Below are positions 53,276 to 60,708 of a stretch of 64,000 bases of DNA, piece after piece. The translations under genes were made by a program, and so were the position numbers. The stretch covers positions 62,001 to 126,000 of the forward strand of contig JAEUKI010000012.1 of the NCBI GenBank assembly GCA_016793325.1. The letters are read 5' to 3'. How positions within the stretch are numbered: position 1 is the stretch's first letter; every line of letters starts with the position of its first letter. The notes under the pieces are model-generated. The model was not told where the DNA came from and made no database searches. It saw nothing but the letters and a program-made list of their open reading frames with translations. This stretch comes from Myxococcales bacterium. GTDB lineage: Bacteria > Myxococcota_A > Polyangia > Polyangiales > Ga0077539.

Positions 53276-53306
53276 GTGACGAATCCGCGGTTCGGTGTTT
53301 CGTCAC
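53276..53306 (-). terminator. hairpin at the end of sua5
   Basis: GTGACGAA (53276-53283) pairs perfectly with TTCGTCAC (53299-53306) across a 15-base loop. The stem contains the sua5 stop codon (TGA, 53303-53305 on the minus strand) and is followed by AAATT on that strand. It could end the sua5 transcript. Confidence 0.45.
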
Positions 53307-54301
53307 TTCGCGCTCGCGCGCGACAGACGGTCCCTCGCAGCGTCCCATGCGCCGCCGTCTGGGACGCGTTCGCACAGGATCCACTGGCACCCTCGGTCGT
53401 CGAGCGCGTGCAGCGCCTCGTAGAGCGCCGCGCCGTACTCCGCGGGATCGCTGCTCAACGCGCGAACGACGAGCGATTCGCTCGGAGAAACGCCGCGATC
53501 TCCGACCGTGACGACCCCGGTCTTCGTGGTGACAGCGCTCAATCGAGCTCGGAGCTCCGGCCACGAAAGCACTTCGAGCCTCGCGTAGGGAGCGTAGTGC
53601 TTCGCGTCGAGCCCTGGCGACGCGCGGGCCACGCCGTGCGCGACGACCGCGCTTCGAGCCGCCACGGGTCCCACGACGCGCGAGAGCTCATCGGCCGTGA
53701 TTCGGCCTGGCCTCAACAACGTCGGCGGCGACGAGCAGAGGTCGATCACCGTGGACTCGAGACCCACGGAGCAGGGACCCGCGTCGAGGACCACGTCGAT
53801 CCGTCCGTCGAGCTGCTGGAGCACGTGGTCCGCTGTGGTCGGCGAGAGCTGATTCGAGCGGTTCGCGCTCGGGGCCGCGACCGGACGACCCACGGCGCGA
53901 AGAAGCGCCTGCGCCACCGTGTGCGCCGGAACACGCAGCGACATGGCCTCGAGCCCCGCGCACACGACCGGCGCGATCGACGGCGCCTTGGGCACGACGA
54001 TCGTGAGGGGCCCTGGCCAAAACGCCGCTGCGAGCGCGTCGGCTTCGGCGCTCCACACGGGCGCGAGCGCGCGCGCGGCCGCGGTGTCCGCGAGGTGCGA
54101 GATCAGCGGGTTGTGCGACGGCCGTCCCTTCGCAGCGAAGATCGACCGCGCAGCGCGCTCGTCGTCCGCGAGCGCTCCGAGCCCGTACACCGTCTCCGTG
54201 GCGAACGCGACGAGCCCTCCACGAAGGAGAACCTCCGCGCACCGCGCGATCGCTCGCGGGTCCGGCGCGTCGGGATCGACGATGATTCGCTCGGTCTTCA
54301 T
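53303..54301 (-). CDS. sua5: L-threonylcarbamoyladenylate synthase (Sua5/YrdC)
   Basis: It makes threonylcarbamoyl-AMP for the t6A modification of tRNAs that read ANN codons. 332 residues with the complete two-domain Sua5 form: the YrdC domain (ALADDERAARSIFAAKGRPS, preceded by GLVAFATETVYGLG, then HNPLISHLADT, FWPGPLTIVVPKAPSIAPVV, SLRVPAHTVAQALLRAVGRP and VAAPSANRSNQLSPTTADHV with LDAGPCSVGLESTVIDL) and the C-terminal Sua5 domain (KHYAPYARLEVL, ALHALDDRGCQWILCERVPD). The start ATG at 54301 gives MKTERIIVDPDAPDPRAIAR. It is divergent from the caspase gene with 165 bases between. Confidence 0.95.
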   Translation of the reverse strand: MKTERIIVDPDAPDPRAIARCAEVLLRGGLVAFATETVYGLGALADDERAARSIFAAKGRPSHNPLISHLADTAAARALAPVWSAEADALAAAFWPGPLTIVVPKAPSIAPVVCAGLEAMSLRVPAHTVAQALLRAVGRPVAAPSANRSNQLSPTTADHVLQQLDGRIDVVLDAGPCSVGLESTVIDLCSSPPTLLRPGRITADELSRVVGPVAARSAVVAHGVARASPGLDAKHYAPYARLEVLSWPELRARLSAVTTKTGVVTVGDRGVSPSESLVVRALSSDPAEYGAALYEALHALDDRGCQWILCERVPDGGAWDAARDRLSRASAK

Positions 54302-54383
54302 GGGATTCGCTTGATTGTCTGTGGCGTCGCGAGGTCCGTCGACGCCCCGTTGGAAGGACTCCGCGCATCGAGGCTCCTCCGAC

Positions 54384-54430
54384 GATCCCTGGGAAATATC
54401 CAGGGATCTCTCCGGTGACTCGCCACCGGA
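54384..54430. promoter_or_regulatory. two consecutive hairpins upstream of the caspase gene
   Basis: GATCCCTGG (54384-54392) pairs perfectly with CCAGGGATC (54400-54408) across seven bases; TCCGGTG (54411-54417) pairs with CACCGGA (54424-54430). They lie in the divergent gap between sua5 and the caspase gene. They might be a leader structure controlling the caspase gene or protein binding sites. No mechanism can be assigned. Confidence 0.45.
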
Positions 54431-54466
54431 AGGCGGAGCCGCCGTCGGGCGCAGCGCTGAACTATC

Positions 54467-55690
54467 ATGCCTCGAACATTCATGAACGAACGCAACGCTC
54501 TCTCGCGCCGCGAGCTCTTGTCGTTCGGCGCTGCCGCCGCGGCGACTTCGTGGGTCGCGGACCCTCGCGACGCAAGCGCGCAGAGCACAGCGTCACAGTT
54601 CGACGGGGCCAAGACGCGCGCGCTCGTCGTGGGGATCCTCCAGTGGCAGGACAGTCGATTTCGTGGGTTTCCCCAGGAGGGACGACGCGACGCGGTGCTC
54701 GTCGAGACGCTGCGACGACGCGGAGTCCCCGAGGCGAACATCACGTTCTTGCGTGATCGCGCTGCGACGAAGTCCGCGATCGAGCGCGCGTTGAGCGCGG
54801 CCCTCGCGGCGACCGCGGCGGACGAGACGCTGCTCGTGTACTACGCAGGGCACGGGGCGCGCGTGGACGATGGGAAGACGTTCTTCGTTCCCTTCGACGC
54901 GGTGAGCGGTCGCGTGCAGGACACGGGGTGGTCGATGAAGTCGCTCGTCGACGCGGTGAGCGCTGGGACATTTCGCGGTCGAGCGCTGCTCACGGCGGAC
55001 TGTTGTTACTCCGGCGCGCTCACGCGCGACGTCGAGAGCCGAACCGCGGGTCGCCCCATCGCGACGCTCACTTCGTCGATGGCGAGCGTCGTGAGCACCG
55101 GCAACTGGACGTTTACCGAGTGTTTATTGGCGGGACTCGACGGGGCGGGCGTGTGCGACACGAGTCGCGATGGGTTCGTGACGCTCGAAGACCTCGGGCG
55201 CTTCACGGACTCGCAAATGGCGTTCGCAGAAGAGCAGCTCGCGACGTGGGCCGCGCGCAACGGATGGTCGCCGAGCTGGCGTGTTTCTCCGGCGAGAGCG
55301 CGCTCATGCGCGCGAGAGGGAGAGCACATCGAGGTGCTCTACCGCGGCCAATGGTATCGAGCGCAGATCGAGGGCGAACGACAGGGAGCGGTGCGCGTTC
55401 ACTACATCGGGTACACGCGCGAGTGGGACGAATGGGTCATCCCGAGTCGATGCCGCGCGTTTTCGCCTCAGCGATTCCCCGTCGGAAGCGCGATCGACGT
55501 CGAGTGGAACGGGACCTGGTACCCCGCGCGCGTCCTCGAAGAGCGCCGCGGGATTCATCACATTCACTACGACGGCTACACCGATGTGTGGAACGAGTGG
55601 GTCGCCTCCCGCCGTTGCCGCGCGCGCGGAGCGCCCGCCGCCAGCGCCGCCGCGCGCAGCGACGAACCGCGCAGGCGCAGAGGGCGCTGA
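54467..55690 (+). CDS. Tat-exported caspase-family protein with two C-terminal Tudor/chromo-like barrels
   Basis: A 407-residue caspase-type (C14) protein. The N-terminus NALSRRELLSFGAAAAATSW followed by VADPRDASA is a twin-arginine signal peptide with a cleavage-like end. The peptidase (about 48-270) keeps the catalytic His in LVYYAGHGARVDD (H129) and the catalytic Cys in LLTADCCYSGALTRDV (C180, the DxCxSG motif). Two repeats follow, about 286-330 and 340-384: HIEVLYRGQWYRAQIEGERQ ... IGYTREWDEWVIPSRCR, and AIDVEWNGTWYPARVLEERR ... YDGYTDVWNEWVASRRCR. Their pattern W/Y...A.V......V.Y.GY...WDEW is that of Tudor-knot/chromo-barrel modules. A basic tail ends it. Export of such a caspase is unusual; it may bind surface or extracellular ligands. 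The start may also be ATG 54482. Confidence 0.9.
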   Translation: MPRTFMNERNALSRRELLSFGAAAAATSWVADPRDASAQSTASQFDGAKTRALVVGILQWQDSRFRGFPQEGRRDAVLVETLRRRGVPEANITFLRDRAATKSAIERALSAALAATAADETLLVYYAGHGARVDDGKTFFVPFDAVSGRVQDTGWSMKSLVDAVSAGTFRGRALLTADCCYSGALTRDVESRTAGRPIATLTSSMASVVSTGNWTFTECLLAGLDGAGVCDTSRDGFVTLEDLGRFTDSQMAFAEEQLATWAARNGWSPSWRVSPARARSCAREGEHIEVLYRGQWYRAQIEGERQGAVRVHYIGYTREWDEWVIPSRCRAFSPQRFPVGSAIDVEWNGTWYPARVLEERRGIHHIHYDGYTDVWNEWVASRRCRARGAPAASAAARSDEPRRRRGR

Positions 55691-55777
55691 CGTCGCCGAG
55701 TGTGCGAGATTTCGCGGTGAAATGCGCGCTGCGCGCTGGACGATGCGCCGCGACCTGCGCCATGTTGTGCGAGAAAT

Positions 55778-57628
55778 ATGAAGGCCCGCTCGCTTGTGTT
55801 GGGATCGCTCTTTGCGCTCGCAGGATGCCCGTCTCCTACGCCGCCCTCGGACGTGACGGACATCGTAAGCGGCGACGCGACGAGCGACGGTGACGTCGCG
55901 TGCGTCGATGGTTCGTGCAACTCCGCCGCGTTTCGCGCGGGCCCGTACGGAACCAACCCGCGCGACCTCGCGGGCCCGTTCACCGTGCCGACGACCGCTG
56001 GCGACTGGTCTTTCGAGCGAGAATTCACGGGCCGAGATCACTACGTATTTCTCGTCTACACGCCGGGCACCTTCCGCTTCTCGGACGGCTCGGACTTGTC
56101 TCAGGGGCTCTTCGACGGCCCGCTCGACGGCCTGCTCGAACGCGCCCCGCGCAACACGCATTTCTTCTTCTTGTGGAACCGCAACGAAGAGGGCTTCAAC
56201 ACGTTTCGCGACGGCGCCGCCGCGACGCTCGAAGGGCTCCCCGCGGACGTCCGCGATCACTGGCGATCGCGCGTTCACTTCGTCACGCGACAAGCGAACA
56301 TGCTGCAGGGTTGGATCGGAGACCTCATCCGACGGCGCATCTCGGCGAACCTCCCGTACAAGCGCTACGACGCGTTTCAGTTCGCGGTCGATCGCAACCA
56401 GCGCGTTCGCGAGGTCGGCCAGCTCGGCACGCTCGGCCGCGCGGGGCTCGTCGCGGACCTCACGTTTCTCGCGAACGAGCCGCGCTACTACGAGTACGAA
56501 GCGCAGCTCGAAGAGAGGCTCCGCGCGCAAACCGCGACGGTGGTCCCCGTGCTCTCGAATCAGCGCGTGGACTACTGGGAAGGGCCGCGCAACTGGCGCG
56601 ACGCCGTGCAGTACGGCGACGCGATGTTCCCCGACAGCGCGATGATGGCGCGCTTCGACACGCTCGAAGTGGACTTCGCGATGCACTGCCCCAACGGCCG
56701 CGACGGAGAGTGCGGAGCGTGGGACTACATCGCGGATCTTCGCATCTGCGAGGAGCCCACGAGCACGCCGGACGCTGGCGCGGACGCGAGCCCCGACGCT
56801 GCGAGCGCGCCCGATGCGTCCGCTGATCCCGACGCAGGCGACGGCGCGCCCAGCGCGGATGCGTCCATGGACGCAGCGAGCGCGGACAGCGGCGTCGAGG
56901 ACGCGGGCGAGACGTTTCGACCCCGCCGCGCGGGATGCGATCGCGAGGTCGCTCGATGGATCACGCCGTACTGGCGCGAGGGGCGCTGGGTCACGGACAT
57001 CTCGCAGATGCTCCCGCTCATTTCACGCGGCGGTCGCCACACGTTTCGCTGGTACAGCAAGCACCAGTTCGACCCGCGCGAAGTGCCGTACTTCATTTCG
57101 CTCTCGTTTCGACTCTCGAACCAAAACCGCGGGATGCGCCCCGCAGAAATTCGCACGCTCTGGTCGAGCGAAGGTGAGCGCTTCGACAGCACGTACGACA
57201 GCCGCCACGCAGCGCAGCGCTTCACGGTCCCCGCGGGAACGCGCAAGGTCGAGCTCTACAGCGTGATCACGGGCCACGGCGCCGAGAGCGGTCAGTGCGC
57301 AGAGTTCTGCAATCACACCCATCACTTCGCGCTCAACGGGTCGACGCCGAACTCCGTGCGCTTTCCTGACGCGCAGACGGCGCAGGGGTGCGCGGACCTC
57401 GTGGGCGAGGGCGTCGTTCCGAACCAACACGGAACTTGGTACTTCGGCCGCGGTGGCTGGTGCCCCGGCCAACAAGTGCGGCCGCACGTGTTCGACTTGA
57501 CCCCCCAGCTCCGCATGGGCGCCGAGAACGAGGTCACGTACCGCGCGCTACTCGGAAACAACCCGCTCGTCGCGGGCCGCAACTACGGGTCGATCAACCA
57601 CGCCACGTACCTCGTGTTCTGGCGCTGA
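55778..57628 (+). CDS. PNGase F-like lipoprotein with acidic insert
   Basis: A 616-residue lipoprotein. Signal peptide MKARSLVLGSLFALAGC with lipobox L-A-G-C (Cys 17). The protein resembles peptide-N-glycosidase F relatives: an N-terminal half with DYWEGPRNWRDAVQYGDAMF, PDSAMMARFDTLEVDFAMHC and GECGAWDYIADLRIC, and a C-terminal half with SVITGHGAESGQCAEFCNHT, HHFALNGSTPNSVRFPD, VVPNQHGTWYFGRGGWCPGQ. These are the PNGase F C-terminal signatures. An Asp/Ala/Ser-rich insert of 51 residues (328-378) lies between the two halves and probably loops out. If active it would release N-glycans from glycoproteins at the cell surface; activity is not proven. It follows the caspase gene by 87 bases. Confidence 0.88.
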   Translation: MKARSLVLGSLFALAGCPSPTPPSDVTDIVSGDATSDGDVACVDGSCNSAAFRAGPYGTNPRDLAGPFTVPTTAGDWSFEREFTGRDHYVFLVYTPGTFRFSDGSDLSQGLFDGPLDGLLERAPRNTHFFFLWNRNEEGFNTFRDGAAATLEGLPADVRDHWRSRVHFVTRQANMLQGWIGDLIRRRISANLPYKRYDAFQFAVDRNQRVREVGQLGTLGRAGLVADLTFLANEPRYYEYEAQLEERLRAQTATVVPVLSNQRVDYWEGPRNWRDAVQYGDAMFPDSAMMARFDTLEVDFAMHCPNGRDGECGAWDYIADLRICEEPTSTPDAGADASPDAASAPDASADPDAGDGAPSADASMDAASADSGVEDAGETFRPRRAGCDREVARWITPYWREGRWVTDISQMLPLISRGGRHTFRWYSKHQFDPREVPYFISLSFRLSNQNRGMRPAEIRTLWSSEGERFDSTYDSRHAAQRFTVPAGTRKVELYSVITGHGAESGQCAEFCNHTHHFALNGSTPNSVRFPDAQTAQGCADLVGEGVVPNQHGTWYFGRGGWCPGQQVRPHVFDLTPQLRMGAENEVTYRALLGNNPLVAGRNYGSINHATYLVFWR

Positions 57629-57632
57629 TCCC

Positions 57633-57646
57633 GCGCCGCGAGGCGC
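57633..57646. terminator. small hairpin between convergent genes
   Basis: GCGCC (57633-57637), loop GCGA, GGCGC (57642-57646) in the 18-base space between two convergent stops. Weak, but in the right place for a two-way terminator. Confidence 0.3.
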
Positions 57647-58066
57647 TCAGGCTTTGCGCGTCTCGGGGTAGAGCACGTCGCTCATCGTGCTCGTGAGCCA
57701 CGCGTAGAGCTCGGTGCCGAGCGACATCTCGATGAACGATTCGTCGCTCTCGCGCCAAGTAAACTTGAAGGGACCGCCGGTCTTGTCGCTGCGCTCCCAG
57801 CTCGTGACGAGCGCGCCGATCGACCGCTGCCACTCGATCGTGACGAGCCCCGGCCGGTCCTTGCGAAACAGCTTGATTCGAAGCCCACCGTCGCGCTGAA
57901 CGATCAGCCCCGGCGGAGCGTCTTCGCTCGTCAGGTCCGTGGCGAGGTCCACCATGGCCTCGACGCCGCGCTTGTGAACGAGCTGCTCACCGTCGTCGTT
58001 GAGCGTGTCTTTCACTTGGGTCGAGAGGTTCTTCAGCAGCGCTTTTCCTTGCTCGCGTCCACTCAT
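57647..58066 (-). CDS. small conserved-looking cytoplasmic protein
   Basis: A 139-residue protein with no signal peptide or membrane helix. It is charged, with an N-terminal helix (SGREQGKALLKNLSTQVKDT) and a beta-rich remainder (GGLRIKLFRKDRPGLVTIEW, FKFTWRESDESFIEMSLGTE, LYAWLTSTMSDVLYPETRKA). I do not recognise its family. The ATG at 58066 is in a clear position, 29 bases from the divergent 2-oxoacid dehydrogenase gene, so they may share a regulatory region. Confidence 0.8.
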   Translation of the reverse strand: MSGREQGKALLKNLSTQVKDTLNDDGEQLVHKRGVEAMVDLATDLTSEDAPPGLIVQRDGGLRIKLFRKDRPGLVTIEWQRSIGALVTSWERSDKTGGPFKFTWRESDESFIEMSLGTELYAWLTSTMSDVLYPETRKA

Positions 58067-58095
58067 GGCCAGAAGGTACCATCCGCGCCGCGTTC

Positions 58096-60303
58096 ATGGC
58101 CCGAAGCAAGTCCAGCAAGAGTTCACCCGAGTCCGAGACCCCGAAACCGACACCGCCGCCGCGCGAAGAGCGGCCCAGCCGAGCGTGGCTGAAGCGCGCG
58201 CATTTTCTCGCGCGCCTCTCTCGCGCGTGGGACCTGCGCTTCGAGGCGATGGCGCGCACCGGCCGCATCGGTCGCTGGTACAGCGCCGTCGGCAACGAGA
58301 TGACCACGATTGGTTCGGCGTTGCTGCTGCAGCCCAACGACGGTCTGTCCACCGTCCACCGCGACCTCGGGGCGGTGCTCGCGACGTACCTCGACGTCCC
58401 GCGCTTGGCGCCGTCGCTCTTCGACGCGAGCGAGCGCACCGCGTGGGACGAGCTTCGTGACGATCCGAGAGAGCTCGTCTATCGACTGTGTTGCCAACTC
58501 CTCGGCCGCCGCGACGGATTCACGCAGGGCGTCGATCGATCGTTTCACTACGGACAGATCCTTCCCGAGCGCGGGATCCGTCACGTGGGGATGATCTCGC
58601 ATCTCGGAGCGATGCTCCCGGTCGGAGCGGGCATGGCGATGGCGTCACTCCTCGAGAAGCGCGACAACGTCACGTTGGGCTTCATCGGCGAGGGAGCTAC
58701 TTCGCAGGGAGATTTCCACGAGACGCTCAACACCGCGGGCGTCGCGCGGCTGCCGTACGTGCTCGTGGTCGAGAACAATCAGTACGCGTTTTCGACGCCG
58801 GTCGACGAGCAGTTCGCGTGTCGGTTTCTCGCAGACCGCGCCGCAGGCTACGGCATCCACGGCGAGACCATCGACGGGACAGACCTCTTCGCCGTGCACG
58901 ACGCGCTCACGCGCGCGTACGACCACGCGCGAGCCGGTCGCGGCGCGACGTTGATCGAAGCGGTGCTGCCGCGCATGCGCGGGCACGCCGAGGGAGACGG
59001 AAGCTACGAGCTCATCCCCGAAGACGTCCGGCAGGCGTTCTTGGCGCAAGACCCGCTGCCGAAGCTCGAAGCTGCGCTGATCGAGCGCAAGGTGATCGAC
59101 GCTGCGCGGATCGAAGCCGTGCAAACCGCGGTGGTCGCGATCGTCGAAGAGGCGCTCGAGCGCGCGCTCGCGTGCCCCGAGCCCGACCTCTCGAACGCGA
59201 CGCGATCGATGTACGCTCCGGGCGACGCGGCGAACGCCGCAGAAAAGCAGCACCAACGCGACGCGGGCCGCAGCGCGAAGACCGCGCTGTGGAGGCCCGA
59301 TTTCGTCTCGGCCTCCGACGGCGTCGAGACGACGTACCTCGATGGAATCCTCCGCGCGACCCGCGAAGAGATGGAGCGAGACGAGCGCGTCGTCGTGATG
59401 GGCCAAGACGTCGCGCAGTTCGGCGGGGCGTTTCGCGCCACCAAGGGGCTGTTCGAGAAATTCGGGCGCCTCCGCGTCTTCAACACGCCCCTCCAAGAGT
59501 CAGGAACGATCGGCATGGCCCTCGGCCTCGCGCTCTCGGGCAAGCGCGCGGTGATCGAGATGCAGTTCGCGGACTTCGTGTCCTGCGGCTTCAACCAGAT
59601 CGTGAACAACCTCGCCAAGACGTTCTACCGCTGGAAGGGCGCCGTTCCCGTCGTGATCCGCTTGCCGTATGGCGGCGGCGTCGGCGCCGGACCCTTTCAC
59701 TCGCAGTCGCCCGAGGGATGGTTCGCGCACACGCCGGGCCTCGTCGTCGTCGCTCCGTCGAGCGCAGCGGACGCGTACGGATTGCTCAAGCGCGCGATTC
59801 GCGACGACAACCCCGTGATGTTCCTCGAGCACCGGTTCTTGTATCGACGCGAGAAAGACGTGCTGCCCCCCAACGCTGACTACACCGTCGAGCTCGGCAA
59901 GGCGCGCGTGCTTCGCGAGGGCAACGAAGCAGGCGTGACCATCCTCACGTGGGGCTGGTGCGTCGGCGAGTCGCTCGCGGCCGCCGAAGAGCTCGCGAAA
60001 GAGGGCGTTCAGGTGGAGGTCGTGGACCTTCGAACGCTCGTGCCGCTCGACGAAGAGACCGTCTTCGCGAGCGTTCGAAAGACAGGAAAAGTGCTGATCG
60101 TTCACGAAGCGACGCTCACGGGCGGCTTCGGCGCCGAGCTCGCCGCGCGCGTCGCGGACTACTGCTTCGAGCAGCTCGACGGCCCCGTGCGCCGCGTCGC
60201 GTACCCCGATCGCGCGGCGCCGTACAACAAGAAGCTCGAGGCGACGCTGCTCCCAGACCGCGCGAAGATCGTGGACGAGCTCCGACGCCTCGCGCGCTAT
60301 TGA
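58096..60303 (+). CDS. fused alpha-beta E1 of a branched-chain 2-oxoacid dehydrogenase type
   Basis: A 735-residue thiamine-diphosphate enzyme with both E1 subunits in one chain. The alpha part (about 30-390) has the TPP motif GFIGEGATSQGDFHETLNTA followed by VLVVENNQYAFSTP, and PVGAGMAMASLL before it. The beta part (about 410-735) has MGQDVAQFGGAFRATKGLFE, QESGTIGMALGLALSGKRAV, GGGVGAGPFHSQSPEGWFAH and the C-terminal transketolase-like LVPLDEETVFASVRKTGKVL. This is the E1 form of 2-oxoisovalerate dehydrogenase. The E2 and E3 genes are not next to it. A short Pro-rich, basic N-terminus precedes the fold. Confidence 0.92.
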   Translation: MARSKSSKSSPESETPKPTPPPREERPSRAWLKRAHFLARLSRAWDLRFEAMARTGRIGRWYSAVGNEMTTIGSALLLQPNDGLSTVHRDLGAVLATYLDVPRLAPSLFDASERTAWDELRDDPRELVYRLCCQLLGRRDGFTQGVDRSFHYGQILPERGIRHVGMISHLGAMLPVGAGMAMASLLEKRDNVTLGFIGEGATSQGDFHETLNTAGVARLPYVLVVENNQYAFSTPVDEQFACRFLADRAAGYGIHGETIDGTDLFAVHDALTRAYDHARAGRGATLIEAVLPRMRGHAEGDGSYELIPEDVRQAFLAQDPLPKLEAALIERKVIDAARIEAVQTAVVAIVEEALERALACPEPDLSNATRSMYAPGDAANAAEKQHQRDAGRSAKTALWRPDFVSASDGVETTYLDGILRATREEMERDERVVVMGQDVAQFGGAFRATKGLFEKFGRLRVFNTPLQESGTIGMALGLALSGKRAVIEMQFADFVSCGFNQIVNNLAKTFYRWKGAVPVVIRLPYGGGVGAGPFHSQSPEGWFAHTPGLVVVAPSSAADAYGLLKRAIRDDNPVMFLEHRFLYRREKDVLPPNADYTVELGKARVLREGNEAGVTILTWGWCVGESLAAAEELAKEGVQVEVVDLRTLVPLDEETVFASVRKTGKVLIVHEATLTGGFGAELAARVADYCFEQLDGPVRRVAYPDRAAPYNKKLEATLLPDRAKIVDELRRLARY

Positions 60304-60313
60304 GCGCGGGCGC

Positions 60314-60625
60314 TCAGCGCGCGACGCAGTGGCGCTCTTCGCAGCGTCCGCGGCGGGGCATACAAAACGCGGCGGGCGTCACGTGACATGCGGGCGTCTC
60401 GAGGGCGGGGTCGTTGGCGGCGATCGGCTCGCCGCACGAGTTGCCGCGGTAGCAGACAGCGCAGTCTGCGTCGGTCGCGCAGTTGATGGTGGAGGTCGAC
60501 TGCAGCGCGGCGTTCGGCTGCGCGGCGGCGAGCTGGTTGGTCGTGGTCGCCCGTTGAGACGCACACGAAATCGAGCCAGCGCCGAGCGCCAACACGAACA
60601 CACCCGAGCGTAGTGCAGCGAACAT
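60314..60625 (-). CDS. small Cys-rich lipoprotein
   Basis: A 103-residue exported protein. Signal peptide MFAALRSGVFVLALGAGSIS with a lipobox-like S-I-S-C. The mature part is rich in Cys: NCATDADCAVCYRGNSCGEP, ACHVTPAAFCMPRRGRCEER and HCVAR, suggesting a small disulfide-bonded domain. Family unknown. The ATG at 60625 is the first that gives a signal peptide; longer in-frame sequence upstream is a shadow of the cyclase gene. Confidence 0.8.
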   Translation of the reverse strand: MFAALRSGVFVLALGAGSISCASQRATTTNQLAAAQPNAALQSTSTINCATDADCAVCYRGNSCGEPIAANDPALETPACHVTPAAFCMPRRGRCEERHCVAR

Positions 60626-60708
60626 GACCGCTACGATACGAGACCGCGACGGCTCCTGTCCGCACCGCAGTGAAGTCGCGAAAACACAGCCTCCCACCGC
60701 GCCGTGCT

